Assembly: GCA_046331705.1 (NCBI GenBank)
Contig: JAXLQJ010000031.1
Coordinates: 1-64,000, forward strand
Direction of reading: 5' to 3'
Length of the DNA: 64,000 nucleotides
Origin: JADJOY01 sp046331705 [NCBI: bacterium]
Lineage (GTDB): Bacteria; JADJOY01
The notes beneath the pieces are model-generated. The model did not search any database, had not been told where the DNA came from, and saw nothing but the letters and a program-made list of their open reading frames with translations. The translations under genes were made by a program, and so were the position numbers. Below are positions 1 through 9,092 of the stretch, piece after piece; the first letter of the stretch is position 1; each line of letters begins with the position of its first letter.

Positions 1-1
1 G

Positions 2-304
2 TGGGCCGATCCGTGGCTCTCGTGGCTGCCCTTCGCCGTTGCGCTCGGGATTCATCCGCTGCTCTTCCCCTGGGGGCGACGCGAGCGACGTCTCGCGGCG
101 ATCGCCGCCGTGGCGGGCCCGCTCGCCGAGGCAGCGCTGATCCAGGTCGGCGGCGTGCACGCGTACGCGCTGGGATGGCTGGGCGGGGTCCCGCTGTGGA
201 TCGCGCTGTGGTGGGTGCTCGCGGTCCTGATCTGGGGCGAGCTCTCGCGTGAGCTGGTGGTGCGCCTCGCGTCGACTGCCGTCGGCGTCCCCGGCGCGCG
301 CTGA
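2..304 (+). CDS. C-terminal part of an integral membrane protein (5' end outside window)
   Basis: The open frame runs from the left edge to the TGA at 302-304 with no credible start inside, so about 100 C-terminal residues are visible and the start lies to the left. The visible part has at least two hydrophobic spans: one near WLSWLPFAVALGIHPLLF and one near PLWIALWWVLAVLIWGEL, followed by a short basic tail. I do not recognise the family. Tryptophan-rich helices and a short cytoplasmic tail are all that can be said. The next gene starts about 150 bases downstream on the same strand. Confidence 0.6.
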   Translation, partial: WADPWLSWLPFAVALGIHPLLFPWGRRERRLAAIAAVAGPLAEAALIQVGGVHAYALGWLGGVPLWIALWWVLAVLIWGELSRELVVRLASTAVGVPGAR

Positions 305-450
305 GCTCGCCGCGACTCACGCGCGCGGCGAGGTGCGCCGCTGGGTTTTCGCGCGTGGCGCTGCGACCGTATGCTCGCCAGGGATCACGCGACTCTCGAT
401 CTCGGCTCGCGAACGCGAGCCGTCGCCGATCCCGGCGCGAGGAGCGAAGG

Positions 451-1089
451 GTGCTGAAGGTCGGCGGCTACGTGCAGGTGCGCTACCTGGGGCGCGACTC
501 CGACGATGTCGCGTACTCGGGCGTGGTGGTGGACGCCACGCGCTCGCGCGCGACGATCGAGCTGGTCAACACGTCGCAGCCGGTGCTCGCCGACCACTGT
601 GAGATCCGCGCGAAGGCCGGTGCCGACGTGCACTGCTACTCCTGTCGCGTCCTGGTCGCGCACGAGGGCGGAACGGGACGCGGTCTAAAGCTCTCGGTGG
701 AGGTGCTCCGCGAGTCGCTCGACGTCTACGTGCGCGAGGTGTTCCGGCACACGGTTCCCGACGGGGTGTTGACGGCGACGTTTGGCGCGGACCCGCGGTG
801 CCGCGTCGTGGCGATCAGCCCACACGGGATCGGCTTGCTGTGCGGTGCTGCCCACGAGGTCGGCAGCCAGGAGCTCGTCGAGCTGAGGCGCGACGCGGAC
901 GCGTGGCGCGGAGTGGCCGAGGTGCGCTACGTGCGCCCGCCCACCGCGCACGGCATCCATCACGGCCTGCTCGTGCCGCCCGGCGAGACGGCGCTGCGTC
1001 GCGGGCTGGGGGAGCTGAGCGCCTGGATCGAGCGCCTCAATCTGCAAGCGGCCGCGCGTGTTCGCGACCGCCTGTTCGAGCCGGGCTGA
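451..1089 (+). CDS. PilZ-like (YcgR-type) protein
   Basis: A 212-residue protein starting at GTG 451, chosen because GGAG at 441-444 lies at good distance; upstream in-frame codons give only an Arg-rich tail. The N-terminal half (about residues 1-105) resembles the YcgR N-terminal beta domain. The second half has the PilZ cadence, VVAISPHGIGLLC followed by two beta strands ending HHGLLV. PilZ proteins bind cyclic di-GMP and act on motility or surface behaviour, but the usual RxxxR ligand motif is not obvious here, so nucleotide binding is uncertain. Its last 53 bases overlap the 3' end of the convergent PHP-domain gene. Confidence 0.7.
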   Translation: MLKVGGYVQVRYLGRDSDDVAYSGVVVDATRSRATIELVNTSQPVLADHCEIRAKAGADVHCYSCRVLVAHEGGTGRGLKLSVEVLRESLDVYVREVFRHTVPDGVLTATFGADPRCRVVAISPHGIGLLCGAAHEVGSQELVELRRDADAWRGVAEVRYVRPPTAHGIHHGLLVPPGETALRRGLGELSAWIERLNLQAAARVRDRLFEPG

Positions 1090-2524
1090 CGCTCGCTCGC
1101 GCCGCGCCGCCTCGGCGCCGCCGGGACGCGAGCCCGCCGAGCGACGCGAGCACGACGCAGGTTCCGTCGCCGAGGGAGCCCGAAGGTGTGGCCGCGAGCG
1201 ATCCGCAGCCACTCGAGAGATCCACGTCGACCGGGGTCGTCCCCGACGCGACCACCACATTCGTGACGGTCCGGGTCGCGTAGCCGGTCGCCTGCACGGT
1301 GAGCGTGTAGGTGCCGTTGGGGACGATCATCCCGTACGTGCCATCGACCCCGGACGCGGTCTTCGATTGCTCGCCGGGCGCGGCCGTGACGGTGGCGCCG
1401 GCGAGGGGCGCGCCGTTGGCGCGAATCACGCCGGCAATCGTTCCTTCGGTGCCGCTCGGTGCCTGCTCGCCGACGAAGTAGATGGGATTCGTGAGGCAGT
1501 ACGGCGCGCCGCCTCCCGCTTGCCGCAGCTCGGCGCGGACGAAGGTGCGGTCGCTCGGTCCGAAGCTTCGCGTGGTCTCGTAGACGACGCCGTCGCCCAC
1601 CAGCAGGTCGAGCGACGTCTCCGTGGCGCCCTCGACGATGACCAGTCGATCGCCTGCTGCCGCGCCCTGGGCGACGACGCGATACGCGACGGGAGTCTCG
1701 GCCCCGCCCGCGCCCACGGGGATCACGTCGCCCACCGTCGATTCGAAGGTGTCGTCGAGATCGCGATTCGCCTCGAGCATCACGCGCGGCCCAGCAGGCG
1801 CGGCGACGATGACCACGTGGCCGTCCCGAACGCCGTCCATCATGTCGCCTGGGGCGTTGCTCTCGCTCAGCACCAAGTTGGTGGGCAGCTCGCTCGGCGC
1901 GAACCAGAAATGCGAGTCGCTTCCACCCACCGCGCTCACGTGCTCTCCCGCCTGCAGCAACCACTGCCACCAGTCGAGCGCGAGCTCGTCAGTCGGGTCC
2001 CAGAACGACACCGACCACACCTCGATCGCGTCCACGCCGAGCCGCCGATCCGCCTCCCACGAGCCGGCGCGCGGGTGATTGGCGATCACGAGGCCGCCGC
2101 GGGCGTGGACCTCGGCCACCATCGCTTCCTTCGAGATCCCCGGCGTCACCTCGACGTCGGCGCCGAAATCGAGGACGCCCGCGTGGCCGCCGCCGCTCCA
2201 CTCCTCGCCGCAGATGGGCTGAACCGCGCCCACTGGCGCGAAGCCCGGGTCGAAACAGCCGGCGATGGTGTTGTGGTCGGTGAGGGTGATGGCTCCCTCG
2301 AGTCCGTTGGCCGCCGCCACCTGGGCCGCGTGCTCGACGACTTGCGCCACCGTGGGCTTGAAGAACTCCCATCCGGCGTTGTCGGTGCTGTAGCTCGAGT
2401 GCACGTGGTTCAGGAGCGCTCGCCATTCGCTGGCCTCTGCCGCTGGCGCTCGCGCCACGATCATCGCGATCAGCACGGCGACTGCGGTGCGCGGGACGAC
2501 GGCCCAGCTCGCTCGGATCCTCAT
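1037..2524 (-). CDS. Secreted CehA/McbA-type PHP-domain metallohydrolase
   Basis: A 495-residue exported protein: an N-terminal hydrophobic signal (VAVLIAMIVARAPAAEASEW), then a PHP metallohydrolase domain with the metal-binding pattern NHVHSSYS (about residue 39), TDHNTI, ANHPRAG and GGSDSHFW. This domain is typical of CehA/McbA esterase-like enzymes. Around residues 365-440 follows a carboxypeptidase-regulatory-like beta-sandwich (GTIAGVIRANGAPLAGATV). The end has Cys residues, a hydrophobic stretch (CVVLASLGGLAS) and RRRR, resembling a CTERM sorting tail, but continues for about 24 more residues. The substrate is unknown. The 3' end overlaps the convergent PilZ-like gene by 53 bases. Confidence 0.8.
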   Translation of the reverse strand: MRIRASWAVVPRTAVAVLIAMIVARAPAAEASEWRALLNHVHSSYSTDNAGWEFFKPTVAQVVEHAAQVAAANGLEGAITLTDHNTIAGCFDPGFAPVGAVQPICGEEWSGGGHAGVLDFGADVEVTPGISKEAMVAEVHARGGLVIANHPRAGSWEADRRLGVDAIEVWSVSFWDPTDELALDWWQWLLQAGEHVSAVGGSDSHFWFAPSELPTNLVLSESNAPGDMMDGVRDGHVVIVAAPAGPRVMLEANRDLDDTFESTVGDVIPVGAGGAETPVAYRVVAQGAAAGDRLVIVEGATETSLDLLVGDGVVYETTRSFGPSDRTFVRAELRQAGGGAPYCLTNPIYFVGEQAPSGTEGTIAGVIRANGAPLAGATVTAAPGEQSKTASGVDGTYGMIVPNGTYTLTVQATGYATRTVTNVVVASGTTPVDVDLSSGCGSLAATPSGSLGDGTCVVLASLGGLASRRRRGGAARASVSPARTGGREHARPLAD

Positions 2525-2609
2525 GGTCCCCCTCCTCGTCTCTCCACGACTCTACCGCTTCGCTGCCCTGTTACGCTCTGCGCCTTTCTTGCCCTGGAAG
2601 CGATGCCTC

Positions 2610-4283
2610 ATGGCCACAGCGCTGCCGCCCACCCCGCCCGCCGCCATCGAGGTCGAGCCGTCGGTGTGGACGCCGTTTCGGCATCCCCTCTACCGCGCGA
2701 TCTGGGGCGCGTCGCTGGTCTCGTTCGTCGGAAGCTGGATGCACGAGATCGGCGCCGCGTGGTTGATGACGTCGCTCGCGCCGTCGCCGCTCATGGTGTC
2801 GCTGGTCCAGACCGCCGGCACCGCGCCGATGCTGCTGCTCGCGTTGCCGGCCGGCGCGATCGCCGACGTCGTCGATCGGCGGCGGCTGTTGCTCGGAACC
2901 CAGCTGTGGATGGTGGCGGCTGCGGCGACGCTCGGATTCCTCACGACCGGCGGTCACACCACGGCCGGCGTGCTGCTCGCGATGACGTTCGCGCTGGGTG
3001 TCGGCAACGCGCTCAACGGTCCCGCGTGGCAAGCGCTCACTCCCGATCTGGTGCCGCGTGCCGAGCTGCCGGCGGCGGTGTCGCTGGGCGCGATCTCCGT
3101 GAACCTCGCGCGCGCCGTCGGCCCCGCGCTCGGTGGTTTCGTGGTGGGGCGCTGGGGGCCGGGCGGGGCCTTCTTCGTCAACGCCGCGTCGTTCCTCGCG
3201 GTGATCGTGGTGCTGGCGAGCTGGCGCCGCACACCACGCGCGAGCCTGGTGCCCGCCGAGCGCGTCGCCGGGGCGATGCGCGCCGCCGTGCGCTACGTCC
3301 AGAACGCGCCCGAGCTGAGCGCGGTGCTGGTGCGAACCGGGCTCTTCGTCGCGTGCGCCAGCGCCACCTGGGGGCTCATGCCCTTGGTGGCACGCCAGAA
3401 GCTCCATCTCGACGCCCACGGCTTCGGCTTGCTGCTGGGAGCGCTCGGCCTCGGTGCCGTGGCGGGCGCCGCCGCGCTGCCCACCGTGCGCACGCGGCTC
3501 TCGGCCGAGGGACGGATCGCGCTCGGCACGCTGGCGTTCGCGAGCTCGGCGGTGGCGCTGGGGATGCTCCGTCAGCCAGTGCTCGTGGGCTGCGCGATGG
3601 CGGTGGCCGGCGGCGGTTGGCTGACCGCGATGGCCACGTTCAACGTGCTCACCCAGACCAGCGTGCCGGGCTGGATCCGCGCGCGCGCGATGGCGCTCTA
3701 CATGCTGGTCTTCCAGGGCGGGCTGGCGATCGGGGCGGCGATGTGGGGCGCGATTGCGGAGCGGATCGGGCTCGACACGACCTTGCTCGTCGCCGCCGCG
3801 GGCTTGCTCGCGGGCGTCGTTCTGGGGCGGCCGTTTCGCGTCGCCGATCGCCGCGCCGAGGCGCTCGAGCCGTCACGGCTCTATCCCGCGCCCACGCCCG
3901 CGGCGCCCCTCGACTCGGACCGCGGGCCGGTGCTGGTCACGATCGAGTACCGGATCGATCCCGCGCGCGCCGACGCGTTTCGCGCCGCCGCGGAGGACAT
4001 GGGCGCGATCCGCCGCCGCGACGGCGCGTATGCGTGGGGCCTCTTCGGCGACGTGGCCGACCCGTCGCGACAGATGGAGGCCTTCGTCGTGGAGTCGTGG
4101 GTCGAGCACGTGCGTCAGCACGACCGCATGACCTTCGCCGATCGGGAGGTGCAAGCACGGATGCGGGTGTTCCACCTGCCGAGCGATCCCCCGGTGGTTC
4201 ATCACCTCGTGAGCGGGTTTCCCACCGGCGATCGCGACGAGCTCGCCGCGAACGGCGGCGCAGGCGGCACCTCCGAGCGATGA
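2610..4283 (+). CDS. MFS exporter with C-terminal soluble domain (MFS_3 family)
   Basis: A 557-residue inner-membrane transporter of the enterobactin-exporter-like MFS_3 group. ATG 2610 is preferred to earlier in-frame codons because GGAAG precedes it and the N-terminus then matches the family. Twelve hydrophobic segments fill residues 25-430, with the MFS loop signature GAIADVVDRRRLLL between helices 2 and 3. Residues about 440-540 form a soluble domain resembling an antibiotic-biosynthesis-monooxygenase fold (VLVTIEYRIDPARADAFRAA), usual for this family. It is probably co-transcribed with the TauE-family gene 40 bases downstream. The exported compound cannot be predicted. Confidence 0.88.
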   Translation: MATALPPTPPAAIEVEPSVWTPFRHPLYRAIWGASLVSFVGSWMHEIGAAWLMTSLAPSPLMVSLVQTAGTAPMLLLALPAGAIADVVDRRRLLLGTQLWMVAAAATLGFLTTGGHTTAGVLLAMTFALGVGNALNGPAWQALTPDLVPRAELPAAVSLGAISVNLARAVGPALGGFVVGRWGPGGAFFVNAASFLAVIVVLASWRRTPRASLVPAERVAGAMRAAVRYVQNAPELSAVLVRTGLFVACASATWGLMPLVARQKLHLDAHGFGLLLGALGLGAVAGAAALPTVRTRLSAEGRIALGTLAFASSAVALGMLRQPVLVGCAMAVAGGGWLTAMATFNVLTQTSVPGWIRARAMALYMLVFQGGLAIGAAMWGAIAERIGLDTTLLVAAAGLLAGVVLGRPFRVADRRAEALEPSRLYPAPTPAAPLDSDRGPVLVTIEYRIDPARADAFRAAAEDMGAIRRRDGAYAWGLFGDVADPSRQMEAFVVESWVEHVRQHDRMTFADREVQARMRVFHLPSDPPVVHHLVSGFPTGDRDELAANGGAGGTSER

Positions 4284-4323
4284 CACGGCGTCCGAACGCG
4301 CGCAACCGGCGGCGAGCGCCGCG

Positions 4324-5079
4324 GTGACGGTCTCCGCCTTCACCACGCTGGTGCTCTTCGGCGCGGGGCTCGCGGCCGGCTTCGTCGACGCGATCGGCGG
4401 CGGCGGTGGGCTCATCGCCGTGCCGGCGCTCGTGTGGAGCGGGCTCCCGCCGCACGTGGCGCTCGGCACCAACAAATTCCAATCGTCGCTCGGCACCACG
4501 GTGGCGGTGTGGCGCTATGCGCGCGCCGGATGGGTCGAGTGGTCGCGGGTGCGGCTCGCGGTCGTGGCGTCGTTCGGTGCGTCGCTGCTGGGCACCGCGT
4601 GCGTGTCGCGCGTCGATCCGAGCGCGTTGCGCGCGATCATCCCGGTGCTGTTGCTCGCCATCGCCGGCTGGATGGCGCTCCAGCCGACGCTCGGCGCGGA
4701 GCCGCGCGCGCCGCGTGTCGCGCCGCGCACCTTCGCGCTCGGTGGCGGTCTCTTGCTCGGCTTCTACGACGGCTTCTTCGGCCCGGGCACGGGCTCGTTC
4801 TGGACGGTGGCGTGCGTGATGGTGTTGGGGCTCGAGCTGCGCGGCGCCACCGCGTACACCAAAGCCGCGAACCTCGCGAGCAACGTGGCCGCGCTCCTGG
4901 CATTCGCGGCGTTGGGGCGAATCGCCTGGGGTGTGGGGCTCGTCATGATCGCGGGCCAGATCGTGGGCGCGCGCCTCGGCGCGGGCCTGGTGGTGCGCCG
5001 TGGCGCGCGCCTGATTCGGCCGGTTTTTCTCGCGGTGGTGGTGACGCTGGCGCTCAAGCTGCTGCTCGAGCGAACGTGA
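4324..5079 (+). CDS. TauE/SafE (TSUP) family anion permease
   Basis: A 251-residue membrane protein with about eight hydrophobic segments in two repeats and the family glycine clusters AIGGGGGLIAVPAL and GFYDGFFGPGTGSFW, which identify the TSUP (sulfite exporter TauE/SafE, YfcA-like) family. These carriers move sulfonates, sulfite or organic anions across the inner membrane. The GTG start lies 40 bases after the MFS gene. The stop lies in a 14-bp tandem repeat that also carries the start of the amidohydrolase, so the three genes look like one operon. Substrate unknown. Confidence 0.9.
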   Translation: MTVSAFTTLVLFGAGLAAGFVDAIGGGGGLIAVPALVWSGLPPHVALGTNKFQSSLGTTVAVWRYARAGWVEWSRVRLAVVASFGASLLGTACVSRVDPSALRAIIPVLLLAIAGWMALQPTLGAEPRAPRVAPRTFALGGGLLLGFYDGFFGPGTGSFWTVACVMVLGLELRGATAYTKAANLASNVAALLAFAALGRIAWGVGLVMIAGQIVGARLGAGLVVRRGARLIRPVFLAVVVTLALKLLLERT

Positions 5080-5094
5080 GCGAGCGAACGTGAG
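5067..5094. repeat. 14-bp perfect tandem duplication at a gene junction
   Basis: CGAGCGAACGTGAG occurs twice in succession (5067-5080, 5081-5094). The first copy holds the TauE-family stop (TGA 5077-5079) inside a GTGA overlap; the second holds the GTG start at 5090 of the amidohydrolase. An ancestral 4-base overlap seems to have been duplicated, converting it to a 10-base gap. Confidence 0.9.
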
Positions 5095-6778
5095 CGGCGG
5101 TCGGATCCTCCACCACGCGCGGGTGCGTGTCCTCGACGACGCGGGTAGCGTCGCGGAGGCGATTGGTTTTCGGGACGGCCGCGTGGCGGCGGTGGGAGCG
5201 CTCGGCGAGGTGCGTGCCGCCTTCGCGGCACCCGTCGAGGAGATCGATCTCGGTGGCACCGTCGTCGTGCCCGGCTTCGTCGACGCCCACCATCACATCG
5301 GCCTCGCGGTCGCACACGGCGGTCTTCCCGAGGTGCGCTGGCCAGCCTGTCGCTCGGTGGCCGACCTGCTCGCGGTGGTGCGAGCCCAGGCCGCCGTCAC
5401 GCCGCCGGGGCGATGGGTTGCGGTCTACGGCTACGACGAAGCGCGTCTCGCGGAGCTGCGTCGACCCACGCGCGAGGAGCTCGACGCCGCGGCCCCCGAG
5501 CATCCGACGCTTGCGATCCACCACAGCTTCCACGAGGGGGTGCTGAGCTCACGCGGCCTCGCGGCGCTCGGCCTCGACAGCGGTAGTCGCGAGCCCGAGG
5601 GCGGGCGGCTCGGCCGCACACGCTCGGGCGCGCTCGACGGCTACGTCGCGGAGCGTTGCTTCGGCCCCGCCGAGGCCGCGGTGCGCGCGGCGCTGCTGGG
5701 TACGGATCGAGAAGGGTGGTTCCGCGCCGCCAACGAGTATCAGCGGCGGGTTCTCGCGGCGGGGATCACGCACCTCGCCGATGCGGCCGTGCCGCCCTCG
5801 CTCGAGGCGCTCTACCTCGAATGGCAGCGGCGCGGCGAGCTGGCGCTCGGCATCACCATGATGCCGCTCGCCGAGAGTCTCTTCGCGGCGCCGTTCGAGC
5901 GCCTCGGCGGCCGGCCCTCCGGCTGGCGCGAGGGTCGGCTCACGATCGGAGCGATGAAGCTCTTCGCCGACGGCGGCACGAGCTGCGCGCTTTGCTTTCG
6001 GCTGCGCGACGCCGTGCGGCAATTCGCGGACATGCTGGCGCGCAGCCTTCGCGAGCGCTCGACGGTGGCGTGGCGGCTCGCCCGCGATCAGCCGTTTCGC
6101 ATCGACTCGCGGCTCGCGGTGCACACCGGCTTCCGGCTCTTCGACCCGCCCGCCCTCGAGCGAATGCTGGCCGCGGCGCACGCGCGTGGCTTCGGCGTGG
6201 CGGTGCATGCCGGCGGCAACGAGGCGGTCGAAGCGCTGTCGCGGCTGTGGGGGAAGACGTCGGGCGCGAGCACGCCGCGGCGGATCGAGCACCTCTTCTT
6301 CGCGAGTCGGGAGACCGCGCGTCTCGCTCGCGAGGCCGGCGCGCACGCTGTCGTCCAGCCTGCGCACCTTCTCGAGACGGGCGGCATCGTGCTCGCGAGC
6401 GGTCTGCCGCGATCGCTCGCATTCCATCCGTATCGAACGCTCGCGGACGCGGGCGTAGGCCTCGCGGGCAGCTCGGACGCACCGGTCAACTCGTTCGACG
6501 TCTGGACCGCGGTGCGCGCTGCCGTGGAGCGCCGACTCGCCGACGGCCGCGCCGTTTTCCCGAGCCAGGCGCTCGCGGTGCACGAGGTGTTGCGCATGTA
6601 CACCCGTGGCTCCGCCGCGGCGCTCGGCATGGAGGGCGAGATCGGCACGCTTGCGCCGGGCGCCCGCGCCGATGCTCTCGTGCTCGGCGCCGATCCTTGG
6701 ACGCTGCCGGCCGAGCGCCTCACCGAGGCGAGCATCCTGGCCACCTACACCGCCGGGCAGCTCGAGTTCGAGGCGTGA
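5090..6778 (+). CDS. YtcJ-like amidohydrolase (Amidohydro_3)
   Basis: A 562-residue metal-dependent hydrolase of the amidohydrolase superfamily. The N-terminal beta domain (residues 1-55) ends in VVPGFVDAHHHIGL, the first metal-binding His cluster. Later come AVHAGGNEAVEA, RRIEHLFFA and the Asp motif AGSSDAPVNSFD, and the C-terminus closes the composite beta domain with ALGMEGEIGTLAPGARADA. This order fits the YtcJ-like, cytoplasmic branch acting on amides or cyclic ureas. GTG 5090 is taken because it directly follows the TauE-family gene. With an MFS exporter and a TSUP permease upstream, a role in handling an imported or exported small amide or acid is plausible but unproven. Confidence 0.85.
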   Translation: MSGGRILHHARVRVLDDAGSVAEAIGFRDGRVAAVGALGEVRAAFAAPVEEIDLGGTVVVPGFVDAHHHIGLAVAHGGLPEVRWPACRSVADLLAVVRAQAAVTPPGRWVAVYGYDEARLAELRRPTREELDAAAPEHPTLAIHHSFHEGVLSSRGLAALGLDSGSREPEGGRLGRTRSGALDGYVAERCFGPAEAAVRAALLGTDREGWFRAANEYQRRVLAAGITHLADAAVPPSLEALYLEWQRRGELALGITMMPLAESLFAAPFERLGGRPSGWREGRLTIGAMKLFADGGTSCALCFRLRDAVRQFADMLARSLRERSTVAWRLARDQPFRIDSRLAVHTGFRLFDPPALERMLAAAHARGFGVAVHAGGNEAVEALSRLWGKTSGASTPRRIEHLFFASRETARLAREAGAHAVVQPAHLLETGGIVLASGLPRSLAFHPYRTLADAGVGLAGSSDAPVNSFDVWTAVRAAVERRLADGRAVFPSQALAVHEVLRMYTRGSAAALGMEGEIGTLAPGARADALVLGADPWTLPAERLTEASILATYTAGQLEFEA

Positions 6779-6879
6779 CGCGCACGGGATCCGTCGCTCG
6801 CTCCACGGCGCCGTGGCGCGATTAGATTGCGCGAGATTCGATCACCGCGCGTTCGACCTCGCGCCCTGGAGCAACGCCC

Positions 6880-7968
6880 ATGTCCGACGCACCGAAGCGC
6901 CTCTCCAGCGTGGCCACCTACTCGTTGCTCGGCCGCAGCGGCTTGCGGGTGAGCCCGCTCTGCCTCGGCACCATGACCTTCGGCACCGAATGGGGCTGGG
7001 GCGCGCCGAAGGAGACCGCATTCGCGATCCTCACCCGCTACCTCGAAGCGGGCGGCAACTTCATCGACACCGCCGACGGCTACACCAACGGCACCAGCGA
7101 GTCGTTCATCGGTGAATACCTCGCGGAGCGCCAGCTTCGCGACGCGGTGGTGCTCGCCACCAAGTTCACGTTCAACGCGCGGCCTGGGGACCCCAATGCC
7201 GGCGGCAACGGTCGCAAGAACATCCACCGGGCGCTCGAAGGCTCGCTGCGCCGGCTCAAGACCGACTACATCGATCTCTATTGGCTCCATGCGTGGGACG
7301 GGATGACGCCCGTCGAAGAGGTGCTCTCGACCCTCGACGCGCTGGTGCGCGCAGGCAAGGTCCGCTACGTCGGGCTTTCCGACGTGCCCGCGTGGTACCT
7401 GGCGCGCGCGCAGACGATCGCCGAGCTGCGAGGCCTCGAACGCGTGAGCGCGCTGCAGCTCGAGTACTCGCTGGTCGAGCGCAACATCGAGCGCGAGCAC
7501 ATCCCCGCCGCGCTCGAGCTGGGCATGGGCGTGTGTCCGTGGAGCCCGCTCGCGAGCGGGATGCTCACCGGCAAGTACAAGTCCCGCGGCGACACGCTGG
7601 AAGGGCAGGGGCGGCTCGCCGCCGTGCGCGGCAGCGGCAATCCCGGCTTCGAGAAGCTCTTCACCGAGCGCAACTGGCGGATCGTCGACGCACTGGCCGC
7701 CGTCGCGAAGGAGCTCGGCAAGAGCCCCACGCAGACCGCCCTCAACTGGATCACCAATCGGCCTGCCGTGACCTCCACCATCCTCGGCGCCACGCGCTTG
7801 GAGCAGCTCGAAGAGAACCTGCGCGCCCTCGAATTCTCGATACCGCCCGAGCTCGCGAACCACCTCGACGCCGCGAGCCGCCCCGAGGTCGTCCACCCCT
7901 ATCTCTTCTTCGGTCCCGAGATGCGCTCCCGCATCAACGGCGGCACTACCGTCCTGCGCCAGCGTTGA
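6880..7968 (+). CDS. Aldo/keto reductase (large AKR, YajO/Tas-like)
   Basis: A 362-residue NADPH-dependent oxidoreductase with a TIM-barrel AKR fold. Visible are the catalytic FIDTADGYTNGTSE (Asp and Tyr), VLATKF (Lys), DLYWLHAWD (His) and the C-terminal NADPH-site segment TSTILGATRLEQLEENL. GGAG precedes the ATG at normal distance. The length and the GNGRKNIHRALEGSLRRL segment fit the family that reduces aldehydes and ketones. It stands alone, 101 bases after the amidohydrolase, with no obvious partner. The substrate cannot be assigned. Confidence 0.93.
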   Translation: MSDAPKRLSSVATYSLLGRSGLRVSPLCLGTMTFGTEWGWGAPKETAFAILTRYLEAGGNFIDTADGYTNGTSESFIGEYLAERQLRDAVVLATKFTFNARPGDPNAGGNGRKNIHRALEGSLRRLKTDYIDLYWLHAWDGMTPVEEVLSTLDALVRAGKVRYVGLSDVPAWYLARAQTIAELRGLERVSALQLEYSLVERNIEREHIPAALELGMGVCPWSPLASGMLTGKYKSRGDTLEGQGRLAAVRGSGNPGFEKLFTERNWRIVDALAAVAKELGKSPTQTALNWITNRPAVTSTILGATRLEQLEENLRALEFSIPPELANHLDAASRPEVVHPYLFFGPEMRSRINGGTTVLRQR

Positions 7969-8075
7969 TCACGCCGCCGCTCGCGATCGCTGACCGGCGG
8001 GACCGGCTCCCGACGGTCCGCGGAGCGCGACGAAAAGCCACGGACCGGTCGCCCGCGGCGGGAGCCCTCCCCTGC

Positions 8076-9092
8076 TCACGGCACGATGGGGTACGAACCA
8101 AGCTGGATCGAACAAGCGTCCGAAACCCAGATGACGGGACTCTGCGGGTACCTCGGACAGCAGGCTGCCGACGCGCAATCCCCATCCCAAGGGGTGCAGA
8201 AGTAAGCCCACGCGAGGGTGTCGTCGGGCAGCCGCTGCGCGACGCCTGCGATCACCTCGTTGGCTGGCAGTGACAGGGAGCGGGCCACCGCATCCCAGTC
8301 AGACCCGATCACCTCGAGGCGATCCGCCGCGGTGGCGTTGGCGCAGTAGCCGTTTTGCTCGTAGCAGGCGTACGCAGGCGACGCGGGACCGAGTGTGAGG
8401 GTCCGAGCTGCGAGCAACAAGCTCGTCGGACCAGCTTCGACCGAGCCACACCAAGCATCGAGGTTCACGGGCTTCGGGAAGCGCAGATGACATCCCGCGC
8501 CGTCGCACTCGACCCACCCCCAATCCGCGGGCAGGAGTGTGCTGAAGTGAATGCGACCCGTGGCATCGAACTGCGCCGGCGTGCCCCGCAGACCGTGGAG
8601 ATGCGTGGGCACGTTCCAGCAGCACAAGTCGTCACGACACGTCATGCGATAGAGATCGGGCGGCTCCACTCCCGCGAGGATCAGTCCTCCGAATCCGCCG
8701 TCGTCGACTCGGCGGTACGGTGCCAACCAGCCGGTATCGTCGGCCGCCAAGTACGGCGCGTGGCTGTCGACGTCGAGATCGAAGCTCGCCGTGGCGAGGC
8801 AGACCCGTGTACCACCGAAGCCCACCCCGCCGTTCATCGCGAACGACCATTCGGTGAGGTTCTCGGCCTCGAAATCGGCCGCGAAGATGAGCGTCGGTGG
8901 GCGAGCCGCGCGCGTGGGCAGCGCCGGCGGCATGGCGAGCATGGCCATCGAGATCCACACCGCGCGCCCAGCCCGCGACGACCGCGTCAGGCGGTCCGCG
9001 GGCGTCGGGTGGGACGAACGAGGTTGTGACACGTGAATCACAGCGATTTCGGCTCTCTCCGTGCGACGCGCCACGAACGCAATCTCGGTCAT
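8076..9092 (-). CDS. Secreted cysteine-rich protein of unknown function
   Basis: A 338-residue frame whose N-terminal segment ends in a hydrophobic, Ala/Pro-rich stretch (MAMLAMPPALPTRAARP) like a signal peptide. It is followed by FAADFEAENLTEWS, close to the FESGDTSAWS-type motif found just after signal peptides in many secreted proteins of myxobacteria and relatives; the formylglycine-like protein at 42.6 kb has it too. The mature part has about a dozen cysteines in pairs (CRDDLCCW, ASAACCPR), suggesting disulfides outside the cytoplasm. The start is uncertain: no ribosome site favours ATG 9092 over GTG 9032. I do not recognise a domain. Confidence 0.65.
   Translation of the reverse strand: MTEIAFVARRTERAEIAVIHVSQPRSSHPTPADRLTRSSRAGRAVWISMAMLAMPPALPTRAARPPTLIFAADFEAENLTEWSFAMNGGVGFGGTRVCLATASFDLDVDSHAPYLAADDTGWLAPYRRVDDGGFGGLILAGVEPPDLYRMTCRDDLCCWNVPTHLHGLRGTPAQFDATGRIHFSTLLPADWGWVECDGAGCHLRFPKPVNLDAWCGSVEAGPTSLLLAARTLTLGPASPAYACYEQNGYCANATAADRLEVIGSDWDAVARSLSLPANEVIAGVAQRLPDDTLAWAYFCTPWDGDCASAACCPRYPQSPVIWVSDACSIQLGSYPIVP

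Noticed and set aside
1058-4327. A 1089-codon open frame on the plus strand
   Set aside because: It is the Arg-rich shadow of the PHP hydrolase (opposite strand) and of the MFS gene in another frame; no family resemblance and no ribosome site.
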